DNA of 64,000 bases from Candidatus Eiseniibacteriota bacterium (lineage in GTDB: Bacteria; Eisenbacteria; RBG-16-71-46; CAIMUX01): the NCBI GenBank assembly GCA_016712505.1, contig JADJQY010000040.1:283509-347508 (forward strand), read 5' to 3'. Position numbers and translations under genes: made by a program. Position 1 is the first letter of the stretch. The number at the start of each line of letters is the position of its first letter. The notes under the pieces were generated by a model. It saw nothing but the letters and a program-made list of their open reading frames with translations. It was not told the origin of the DNA and did no database searches. This document shows positions 18,524 to 26,643 of the stretch, one piece after another.

Positions 18524-21500
18524 CTACACCGGCGGCAACGCCTCCCCCGCCTTGATCCGGCGGGCGAGGTCGAGGGTATCGGGGTCGGGGGCGGCGGCGA
18601 GTTCGGTCTTCAGCGCGAGGGCGCACTTCTTGTACTGCTCCAGCGCGGCCCGGCGCTGGCCGAGGGCGACATAGGCATGCATGGCGAGACGGTGGGCGCG
18701 CTCGTCGAGGGGATCCTGGGCGAGTAACTTCTGCGCGGCTTCGAGCGCCTCGGCGGGGCGCCAGGCTCCGAGGTTGAGCACGCCGAGGCGCCAGAGGGCG
18801 CTGGAGTACGCCTGGCGATAGTGTTCGCGCAGCCGATCGGTCCAGGCGAGGTAGGAGTCCTCGAGATAGTCGCCGCGATACAGCGCGACTGCGCGGCGGT
18901 AGTGATCGAGGGCGAAAAAGCCGTTGCCGCGCGCCTCGCACGCCGCGGCCTCGCGGCAGACCTGGTCGAACTCCTCGGCGTCGGTCACGACCGGGCCGGC
19001 GAACTCGAGCGCGTAACACCCGCCACCTTGCACGACCGCCGCCCAGGCTTCGCCTTCCCCGCGCGGGAAGACGCGGCGCAAGATCGCCAGGGTGGAATGG
19101 AAGGTCTTCTCCACCGAGTCCCAGGGAGAATCGGGCCAGATCGCCTCGAGAAGCTTCTCCTTCGGCACCCCACCCTGGGAGCGTTGGGACAAAAGGTAGG
19201 CGAAGATCGCGCGCGCCTTGTTGGAACCCCAGTCGCCAGGCCCGAGGACGCGGCCATCGGCTGTGACCACGTGCAGGGGGCCGAAGCACTGGATGACGGT
19301 GCGCTGGCCGATCTCCCCCTCCCGGTGGATCAGGATCGGCTTCGGCTCGGGAGCGAGAACGCCGGCCGCGATCAGTTCCGTGCGGGCCGAGACGACGCGC
19401 GCCGGAGCGCGGACCGACTCGAAGAGACGAAACGCCTCCTGAGCCGCGGCGCGCGCGGCGGAACCGTGGGTCTCGCCCAGGCCAGCGAGCACGATCGCCT
19501 GGACGACGAGGAACCCGGCGCGATCGCAGGGGCCGAGGGAGGTCCCGGCGAGGGCGACCTCGATCGCCGCCCGCGCCTCTTCAGGCCGCTCGAGGGCGAC
19601 GAGGACGCGGGCGGAGAGCGCGGCGGCCTGGGCCTCCGCCTTCGGATCCTGGAAGGTCCGCGCGGCTTCCCGCGCCTGCTCCACCTCGGCCAGCGCCTCG
19701 ACATTCCGCTTCATGCGGTGGAGGATGCCGGCGAGATTGATCCGATAGCTCACTTGCTGGCTGCCGAGACCAAGCTCGCCGCTCTCGCGCACGACCTCGC
19801 GCACCAGTTCCAGCGCCTCCTCGAGATCGCCCAGTTCGGCATAGGCCTCGGCCAGGTTGTTGCGCGGGTGAAGCGCGCCCCTCTGATCCGCCAGTGCACG
19901 GCGGAGGGCAAGATCGGTCGTGTGATGACGAACCGCTTCGGCCGGGTGGCCGAGCATCTGCTCGAGGACGCCGTAGATCCCTCGCATCACCGCCTCGGTC
20001 CAGAGGAGGCCAAGCTCCTGCGCCCCCGACAGGGCGCGTTCCAGGGCCACGCGCATCTCGTCGAAGCGTGAGAGGTCGCGGAGGATCAGCGCCTGGACGC
20101 CGCAGGTGTCGATCTCGATCGGGTGCGATGGGAGATTGACCAACCGGCGCAGGTTGTCCTCACAGATGGCCAGCGCCTCCTCGTTACGCCCCTCGGCCCA
20201 GTGCACGATCGCGTCGAGCGTGCGGGCACGACAGTATTCGATCCGCGATGCCGGGAGATCGAGTGCGCTCAGTACCTGCGGCAGGAGTGCGCGGGCCGAG
20301 GCCGGGTCGCCCCCGCGGTAGTAGGCGTTCGCCTTGTGAAACTGGATCCAGCCGCGATCCTTGGCCGTGATCGACTTGCCCATCGCCTCGATCGCCTGCT
20401 GGAGCTGGACGTGGGCGAGCTCGTACTTCCCCTGCCGGGTGTAGAGGCGCGCAGCGTTGATGTAGAGATCGCGCCGGCGCGTCCGCGAGGCGAGCTTCGG
20501 TTGTTCGCGCACCAGCTCGAGCGCGCGATCGACCGCGAGCTGCGCGCGGGGCAGCGGCCCGGTCGCGAACAGCACCATCGAGGCCGACTCGCAGAGCCGC
20601 AGCGCCACCTCTGCATCGTGACGCGAGCTGTTCCCGACCGAGGCGCTGTCCAGGATGTCGAGGCCGGCGAGAAGATGCGCCCGGGCAACTCCGAAGTGGC
20701 GCGCCTCGGCGTTGGCTGCCGCCGCCTGCTGATGGGCCTCCAGCCGCTCGGCCTCTCCGACCGCGCCGATTCGTTGCAGGGTCCAGGCACGACGCGAGAG
20801 GCGGGTGGCCGGATCGAGTCGCGGCTCGCGTTCCCAGACCGCGGCCGCGCGGATCCGCAGGGCATCGACCTCGGGGTGTCCCTCGAGCGATCGGGTGCTC
20901 AACCAGTCCGGGCGAATCCGGTAGCTGATCTCCGGATCACGCCCCCGCTCCCCGGGCCGGACGGTTCCCGCTTCGAGGAGACCAAGCCCCTCGAGACGCT
21001 GGAGCGCACACCGAACTCCTTCCATGGATCCCTCGCGCATCTCGGTCACCGCCTCTGCTCCCGCCTCTCCGCCAAGCGCGGCCAGAGCGAGGAAGACCGC
21101 GCGATCCGAGGCATCCAGAGCGGCAACCCGCCCTTGGAGGATCGCCTCCAGGCTGTCGGGTACGACCGCTCGCGTGAGGTCTCCCGTCACCGCGAAGCGC
21201 CCCACCTCCGTGCGCCAGGTCAGAACTCCCTGTTGCGCGAGCGCGTGCAGGCACTCCCGCACGAAGGTCGGGTGTCCACCGGTCGCCTGGTGGAGCCAGA
21301 GGCTCAGTTCGCCCCGTCCCGCCGGTTCGACCACCTCCGCCAGGGTCGCCTGGAGATCAGCGGCGGAGAGCGGCTCGAGTTCGAGCTCGGTCAGCCGATT
21401 CCGCTGCAGGAGTCCGCGGCGGAACTCTTCCACCGCCGCGGGGCCGGGCTGCGCCCCCACCACGAGGAGGACCGAGCTGTTGTTGAGGTGGTGGAGCAGG

Positions 21501-22099
21501 TGCTGCAGCTGGGTCAGCACGGTGGATCCGGCCCGCGCGAAGTCGTCGAGCACCAGCACGACCGGGAGCCGCTGCGACAACTTTTCCAGGAGTCGGGCCA
21601 ATGCCGAGGTCATCGCCTGCTGGGCCTGCCCCGCATCGAGTTTGACCCGGTTGCTCGCCGCGGCCTCGGTCGCGGGGAGCCAGGGGAAGAGCTCCCGAAG
21701 CCGCGTAGCTGAAGCGCGATCGAGGGAGGCGACGATGGTGGTCAGGGGCAGCGCGGGACGAGCGTCGGCCAGAATGCCGGCCCAGTTCAACTCCTCCTCT
21801 TCTCCTGGGGGAACGAGGCCGTTCAGCACCAGTACTCCGCGCTGTTCGGCCGTCGCGGCGAGTGATCGCAGAACGGAGGTCTTGCCGAAACCGGCCGCCC
21901 CGGCGATCCAGAGGCAGTGCGCGTGACGATCAGCAACCCGCAGGAGCACCGAATCGAAGCGCTCCCGGGCGGAGGTCTGCGCACGGCGCGACACGGTTGC
22001 GGCTTCGAGCGCCCCGCGCTGCGCCGCGGCGCTCTCGATCTCATGCCTCTGGGAAGACGGCAACGGTACCCCTCGCGATCGGACCGGTTCGCTGGCCAC
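18524..22099 (-). CDS. STAND ATPase / SARP-type transcriptional regulator
   Basis: The protein has 1191 residues from a GTG at 22099; a later GTG before SRRAQTSARERFD is possible. An AAA/STAND ATPase comes first, with Walker A GAAGFGKTS (67-75) and a Walker B-like region (LPVVLVLDDFARAG). TPR-type helical repeats fill the middle. From about residue 930 there is an OmpR-like winged helix (GSNKARAIFAYLLSQ), followed by a bacterial transcriptional activation (BTAD) domain to the end. SARP/AfsR proteins usually have the DNA-binding domain first; here the order is reversed. It ends 12 bp before pglW on the same strand, so the two should share a transcript and this protein may control or sense for PglW. 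BREX loci are better known for small WYL-type BrxR regulators. Confidence 0.85.
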   Translation of the reverse strand: MASEPVRSRGVPLPSSQRHEIESAAAQRGALEAATVSRRAQTSARERFDSVLLRVADRHAHCLWIAGAAGFGKTSVLRSLAATAEQRGVLVLNGLVPPGEEEELNWAGILADARPALPLTTIVASLDRASATRLRELFPWLPATEAAASNRVKLDAGQAQQAMTSALARLLEKLSQRLPVVLVLDDFARAGSTVLTQLQHLLHHLNNSSVLLVVGAQPGPAAVEEFRRGLLQRNRLTELELEPLSAADLQATLAEVVEPAGRGELSLWLHQATGGHPTFVRECLHALAQQGVLTWRTEVGRFAVTGDLTRAVVPDSLEAILQGRVAALDASDRAVFLALAALGGEAGAEAVTEMREGSMEGVRCALQRLEGLGLLEAGTVRPGERGRDPEISYRIRPDWLSTRSLEGHPEVDALRIRAAAVWEREPRLDPATRLSRRAWTLQRIGAVGEAERLEAHQQAAAANAEARHFGVARAHLLAGLDILDSASVGNSSRHDAEVALRLCESASMVLFATGPLPRAQLAVDRALELVREQPKLASRTRRRDLYINAARLYTRQGKYELAHVQLQQAIEAMGKSITAKDRGWIQFHKANAYYRGGDPASARALLPQVLSALDLPASRIEYCRARTLDAIVHWAEGRNEEALAICEDNLRRLVNLPSHPIEIDTCGVQALILRDLSRFDEMRVALERALSGAQELGLLWTEAVMRGIYGVLEQMLGHPAEAVRHHTTDLALRRALADQRGALHPRNNLAEAYAELGDLEEALELVREVVRESGELGLGSQQVSYRINLAGILHRMKRNVEALAEVEQAREAARTFQDPKAEAQAAALSARVLVALERPEEARAAIEVALAGTSLGPCDRAGFLVVQAIVLAGLGETHGSAARAAAQEAFRLFESVRAPARVVSARTELIAAGVLAPEPKPILIHREGEIGQRTVIQCFGPLHVVTADGRVLGPGDWGSNKARAIFAYLLSQRSQGGVPKEKLLEAIWPDSPWDSVEKTFHSTLAILRRVFPRGEGEAWAAVVQGGGCYALEFAGPVVTDAEEFDQVCREAAACEARGNGFFALDHYRRAVALYRGDYLEDSYLAWTDRLREHYRQAYSSALWRLGVLNLGAWRPAEALEAAQKLLAQDPLDERAHRLAMHAYVALGQRRAALEQYKKCALALKTELAAAPDPDTLDLARRIKAGEALPPV

Positions 22100-22184
22100 C
22101 CGTCACGGGTGCGGGACCGCCGTAGGGTAGCACCGACGCCCGCCTCCCAAGCACAGGATCGGAGAGGCGCCCGGCCAATGCGAA

Positions 22185-22218
22185 CGCGCCCGGGAGGCAC
22201 AAGGATCTCCCGGGCGCG
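22185..22218 (-). terminator. Strong hairpin after the YCF48/PKD/VCBS gene
   Basis: Perfect 12-base arms CGCGCCCGGGAG (22185-22196) and CTCCCGGGCGCG (22207-22218) enclose a 10-base loop, just past the stop of the 22236-26372 gene on the minus strand. No U-tract follows. The inner core CCGGGAG...CTCCCGG recurs in the hairpin at 47080-47107. Confidence 0.65.
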
Positions 22219-22235
22219 CGTCTCGAACCGTGGAA

Positions 22236-25200
22236 TCACTTCACCAGCAACACTCGCTGCGTTCGGGTGAAGGCCGGGGTCGAGAGCCGGACGAAGTAGG
22301 TTCCGCTCGCCAGTCCGGCGGTGTTCCACGAGAGTTCGTGAAATCCGGCCGCCTGGTCACCTCCTGCGAGCCGGCTGACCGTCCGGCCGGCGATGTCGTA
22401 AACCGAGAGGTCGACGCGGGCCGGCTCCGGCAACGCATAGCGCAGGGTCCCTGGGCCAACCAGCGGATTCGGGCGCATCGGCTCGAACGCATAGCTGAGC
22501 GGCAGCGCCACGACCTCCGGAGCATCCGTGGGATTTCCGATGTTGAACTCGCGGCGGAGGATCGGTCCACCGTTGTACGCGCTGTCGACCGCCCGCAAGG
22601 TCACGGTGTAGTGCCCCGCTGGGAGTTCGCCCACAACCCACTGGTTGACCGCGCTGAGACTGCCGGGCTGCGGAAGATGACGGGCGTTGGCCAGTCCGGC
22701 CGAGCCGCGATACAGCACCAGGTCGTAGGTGAGTTCGGACGCCGAAGTATGGTCATCGGTTGCCGCGCTCCACGAGAAGGTCGCCGTGCCGGCGCCTTGA
22801 TTCACCGTCACCACCAAACCGGATGGTGCCGACGGCGGGAGGTTCTGGCCTTCCGCGTCATTCCGGTAGACGTGCATCTGGGCCTCGACCAGTCCGCCCC
22901 CGCCCGGGACGAAGTAGTTCCCGGCGATGAAGTAGTCGAGGTCTCCCTCGCCGTCGAGGTCGAGCCAGGTGAAGGTTCCCCCGCGGGTGCCGCTGGCTCG
23001 CGGCGCCGGCAGTTGATTGCCGGAGTCGACGAAGGTCCCGCCGACGTTGTCGTAGATCTTGGCCCGGCCCTCGATCTGCGATCCGGAATTGTAGGTACCG
23101 GCCAGGAGGATGTCCACGTCCCCGTCGGAGTCGTAGTCGGCCCAGGTGGCGGCGCTGAGATCGAACCACCCTTCGCACGGCACGCAATCGATCACCTCGA
23201 AGGGCACGAAGGTGTCGGCGTCGTTGCGGTAGACCCGGAGCGCGTTGGTGTAGCTTCCGTTGGTCTCCTTGAGATTTCCCGCCACGAGCAGATCGAGATC
23301 CCCGTCTGCGTCGTGGTCGCCCCACTGCACCTCACCGTGCTCCACGGTCAGATCACCGAGGATCTCCTCGCCGACGAAGCTACCGCCTCCGTCATTCCGG
23401 TACCGCTTGATGAAGCCGTTCGAGGTCAACGGCGCCAGGTTCACCAGGAGCAGATCGAGGTCCTCGTCCCCGTCATAGTCCGCCCAGGCGCTCTGCGCGT
23501 GCGCGGTCCCGGCCAACGTCGTGTCGTCCCCGGTGAAGGTCCAGCCGCCGGTGCCATTCGCGCCGTCGTTGCGCAGCAGCACGGTCTTGTAGCTGAAGGT
23601 GTCGAAGTCGTACACCGAGGGAAGGAGCAGATCGGCATCTCCATCGTTGTCGTAGTCGGCCCAGGTGATCGAGCGCAGGTCGAAGTCGGCCTGATCGTTG
23701 TCCTCGTAGTAGCCCGGTAGCGCCGTGTCGGTGAGGATCAGCGTACCGCCGTCGTTGCGGTAGATCACGGTCTGCCCATCCGACCCGACGGCAAGGTCCT
23801 GGTCCCCATCGCCATCCGGATCGCCCCAGGCCAGGTCCGACGCTCCACTGGTGAGCGAACCGAGAGGGACGTCGATGTAGTCGAACTCCCACTCGGTCGG
23901 GCTCGCCGGCCCGTTGTTGCGGATCAGCACCAGCCGGTCCTGCACGCTCTGGTTGTAGACCACGTAGTAGCCGAACACCGCCACGTCGAGATCGCCGTCG
24001 CGGTCATAGTCGGCCGAGGCGGTCGTGATCACCCAGAAGTCCTCGTCCTGCGGCGTGACGAAGAGCGGGTCGAGCGGGGTGACCTCGGTGAAGTCTCCCC
24101 ACACGCCCCCCGGCCCGGGTTGAACCGCGATGATGCGCAGGGCCTGGTCGGTGTCGCCGTCGTCATCGGTGACCGTCAGCCGCACGATGTAGGTGTTCGC
24201 CGCTGCGTAGAGGTGAGTCGGGCTCGGTTCGGTGGAGCCGTTCCCGTCCCCGAAGTCCCAGGACCACGCGACGACGCTGCCGTCGGGATCGGTGCTGCCG
24301 TCGACGAAGGCGACCGAGAGCCCGGTGGCGTCGAAGTCGAAGGCAGCCACCGGCGGCTGATTGACCGGCGGCGGAGGCGGGCCGGCGAAGCGTTCGATCG
24401 CTCCCTGAGAGCCGACGGTCCAGGCATCTCCTCCGGGGGCGGCCGCGATCGCGGTGAAGGCCGGGAACCCGTTGGAGCCGATCTCGAGCACCGACCAGCT
24501 CTGCCCGCCGGTGGCCGAGTAGTAGGCGAAGTCACCGTAGGCGCTCACCCAGAGTTCGTTCGGTCCCAGCAGGTGCAGATCGGAAAAGCTGAGGTTCGAG
24601 GTCGGGGTCGGCAACTGCTGCCAGCTCACTCCCCCGTCACTGCTCCGGGCCGCGTACCCGAATCCGCCAACCGCGTAGCCGATGTTCTGATCGACGAACT
24701 CCATGTCGGTGATCGAGCTGACCCCTCCAGGGAGCTGCCCCTGGGTCCAACTGGCACCACCGTCGGTCGTGCGCTGGAAGATGCCGGTGGTGTTCGCGGC
24801 CCATCCCCGGTCCCCCTCGAAGTCGATCGAGACATATCCTCCCTGGAAAGTGCCGACCGGCGCCCAGGTATCGCCCCCGTTGGTCGTGTGGAAGAGGGCG
24901 GCGTCGGCGAAGCCGAACCCGATCGCCCATCCTTCGAGCAGCGACGAGAACTCCAGATCGTACGCGTCGAGACTGGAGGGAGTGCTTCCGGCCGCAATCC
25001 AGGAGGACCCGCCGTCCGAACTGCGGTAGACCCGACCGGGCTGATCGATCGCCACCACTCCCTGCGCTCCCACGGCAGCGACCGCGGCGAGCGCCGACAG
25101 ACTCAATGCCGGCTGGCGGACCCAGGGCGCGATGCCATCGCTGGTCAACACGGTCCCGGCCTCGCCGACCGCGATCATCCGACCATCCGGAAGCCGCGCC

Positions 25201-26372
25201 AGGTCGTTCAGCGACTCCCCAGCCCCACTCGAGATCTGGCTCCAGGTCGCGCCGGCATCGGTCGTCTTGATCACGAAGCCTGCGCCCAACCCGAAGTAGC
25301 CGGTCTGAGCATCGGCGAAGGTCGGAGCGGTGCGACCGAAGAAGCCGGGCCGCGGGCCGACGGCAGCGAATGTCCGGTTCCAGGAGAGTCCGGCGTCAGC
25401 CGACTGATAGACGTCGCCGGCCCCATTGGACGCGACCACGGTCTGCGGGTTGGGCGAAGTGAACGCAAACCCGCTGGCGTACTCGTCCGCCTGCAGGATC
25501 TCCCCCAGGTCGGACCAGTTCTGTCCCCCATCGCCGGAGCGGAGGACGCGATCATCGAAGTCGGGGAACGTACCCCCGCGTCCCCAGGCCAGCACCACAT
25601 CGGCGTTGACGGCAGTGAGCGCCGTCCGGCCCTGGGCCGAACCTCCGCCGATCCAGGTCACGCCACCGTCCGTCGAACGGGAGAACGTTCCGTCGACGAT
25701 CGCCACCGCCACCTGATTGGAGAGGAAGGTCACCGCCTCAGCAGATCCGGACGCAACCAGCGAGAAGCTCCCGCCACCATCGGTGGTACGACGAATTCCG
25801 GTCGGTGAGACTCCGAGGCCACGCTGCCCGTCGGCGAAGTCGAAACCGAACATCGCATCCGGCGCGGGATTCCAGGAGTCGCCCCCATCCGCGCTGACAT
25901 AGGCGCCGAAGTTGCCCGTCGCCAGTCCGAAGCTCGGGGTATAGAACTCCATGAAGTAGGTCGACCCGAGAAAGGGGAGTTCCTGCCAGGTCGTCCCGCC
26001 GTCGGTCGTTCGGTAGTTCTGATTGCCGTTTGCCCAGCCGTGCGCGGAGTCGAGAAAGTAGATCCCATACAGCGGTTCGCCGAGACTGAACGGCACATTC
26101 CGTTGCGTCCAGCTCTGGCCCCCGTCCTGGGATTCGAACAGGGCGCCTCCGTCGTCGAACGAATCATCGGCCGTGGCGAGAAACACCCGCTGGGCGGTCG
26201 GCACGCCGGTGCCGCGGATTTCGAGGTGGGTGGGAAGCGGGCTCTGCGTGGTCCACTGAGCGTCGGCCGCGCCGATGCCCAGAAGTGCCGAGAGCGCCAA
26301 GGGCTGGATGGCAATCTGCCAGGACCAGCGGACTTTCGGAGTGCCTTGTCCAATTGCCTGGTTAGGCCACAT
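22236..26372 (-). CDS. Large secreted protein: YCF48-like repeats, PKD domain, VCBS/FG-GAP repeats, FlgD/T9SS-like C-terminus
   Basis: The protein has 1378 residues. The ATG at 26372 has AAAGGA about 9 bases upstream and gives a signal peptide (WQIAIQPLALSALLGIGAADA); the longer open frame is not used. The first half has many repeats of the type TTDGGTTWQE / SSDGGSSWIA, the YCF48/BNR-like beta-propeller signature. Then there is a PKD domain (SWDFGDGNGSTEPSPTHLY) and about seven FG-GAP/VCBS repeats (ADYDNDGDADLLL), which usually bind calcium through the Asp-rich loops. The last 90 residues are a FlgD-Ig/T9SS-type sorting domain (VDLSVYDIAGRTVSRL ... SGTYFVRL). It is probably exported to the cell surface; ligand and role are unknown. 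Confidence 0.88.
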   Translation of the reverse strand: MWPNQAIGQGTPKVRWSWQIAIQPLALSALLGIGAADAQWTTQSPLPTHLEIRGTGVPTAQRVFLATADDSFDDGGALFESQDGGQSWTQRNVPFSLGEPLYGIYFLDSAHGWANGNQNYRTTDGGTTWQELPFLGSTYFMEFYTPSFGLATGNFGAYVSADGGDSWNPAPDAMFGFDFADGQRGLGVSPTGIRRTTDGGGSFSLVASGSAEAVTFLSNQVAVAIVDGTFSRSTDGGVTWIGGGSAQGRTALTAVNADVVLAWGRGGTFPDFDDRVLRSGDGGQNWSDLGEILQADEYASGFAFTSPNPQTVVASNGAGDVYQSADAGLSWNRTFAAVGPRPGFFGRTAPTFADAQTGYFGLGAGFVIKTTDAGATWSQISSGAGESLNDLARLPDGRMIAVGEAGTVLTSDGIAPWVRQPALSLSALAAVAAVGAQGVVAIDQPGRVYRSSDGGSSWIAAGSTPSSLDAYDLEFSSLLEGWAIGFGFADAALFHTTNGGDTWAPVGTFQGGYVSIDFEGDRGWAANTTGIFQRTTDGGASWTQGQLPGGVSSITDMEFVDQNIGYAVGGFGYAARSSDGGVSWQQLPTPTSNLSFSDLHLLGPNELWVSAYGDFAYYSATGGQSWSVLEIGSNGFPAFTAIAAAPGGDAWTVGSQGAIERFAGPPPPPVNQPPVAAFDFDATGLSVAFVDGSTDPDGSVVAWSWDFGDGNGSTEPSPTHLYAAANTYIVRLTVTDDDGDTDQALRIIAVQPGPGGVWGDFTEVTPLDPLFVTPQDEDFWVITTASADYDRDGDLDVAVFGYYVVYNQSVQDRLVLIRNNGPASPTEWEFDYIDVPLGSLTSGASDLAWGDPDGDGDQDLAVGSDGQTVIYRNDGGTLILTDTALPGYYEDNDQADFDLRSITWADYDNDGDADLLLPSVYDFDTFSYKTVLLRNDGANGTGGWTFTGDDTTLAGTAHAQSAWADYDGDEDLDLLLVNLAPLTSNGFIKRYRNDGGGSFVGEEILGDLTVEHGEVQWGDHDADGDLDLLVAGNLKETNGSYTNALRVYRNDADTFVPFEVIDCVPCEGWFDLSAATWADYDSDGDVDILLAGTYNSGSQIEGRAKIYDNVGGTFVDSGNQLPAPRASGTRGGTFTWLDLDGEGDLDYFIAGNYFVPGGGGLVEAQMHVYRNDAEGQNLPPSAPSGLVVTVNQGAGTATFSWSAATDDHTSASELTYDLVLYRGSAGLANARHLPQPGSLSAVNQWVVGELPAGHYTVTLRAVDSAYNGGPILRREFNIGNPTDAPEVVALPLSYAFEPMRPNPLVGPGTLRYALPEPARVDLSVYDIAGRTVSRLAGGDQAAGFHELSWNTAGLASGTYFVRLSTPAFTRTQRVLLVK

Positions 26373-26433
26373 CGTAGGGTGTCCTTTCCGGATCGCGTCG
26401 GGATCTCGATGGTAAGCGCGCGCGTGCATCCGT

Positions 26434-26463
26434 GAGTTCACGCTCGCGGCGTGAAGTGAACTC
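26434..26463. promoter_or_regulatory. Nested inverted repeats upstream of the YCF48/PKD/VCBS gene
   Basis: GAGTTCAC (26434-26441) pairs with GTGAACTC (26456-26463), while TTCACGC (26437-26443) pairs with GCGTGAA (26449-26455). The half-site GTGAA/TTCAC therefore occurs three times in 30 bases, about 65 bases before the ATG at 26372. It could be an operator or an attenuating hairpin; no cognate regulator can be named. Confidence 0.35.
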
Positions 26464-26602
26464 CGGTGCGTCTCCTTGTCCCCAGCATGGCACCACCGCG
26501 AAGATGCGGTGCCCCTCGTGCCATCGCGGCGCTGGCAGCAGTCTGCGGCGAGATCAGTGTCGGACGCCCCGCGCGGAAGGGCAAACGACGATTCTCGTTT
26601 CC

Positions 26603-26624
26603 GCATCCCCAATTCGGGGGATGC
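26603..26624 (-). terminator. Hairpin after sctV
   Basis: GCATCCCC (26603-26610) and GGGGATGC (26617-26624) form an 8-base stem with a 6-base loop, about 20 bases past the sctV stop on the minus strand. A second small inverted repeat (AAACGA/TCGTTT, 26583-26600) follows in the direction of transcription. Confidence 0.5.
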
Positions 26625-26643
26625 TCGGCCGAAGAGGTGGCTG

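Noticed and set aside
20123..21712. 529-residue plus-strand frame opposite the STAND/SARP gene
   Set aside because: Arg/Gly/Pro-rich mirror frame; the opposite strand has Walker A, TPR and BTAD sequence.
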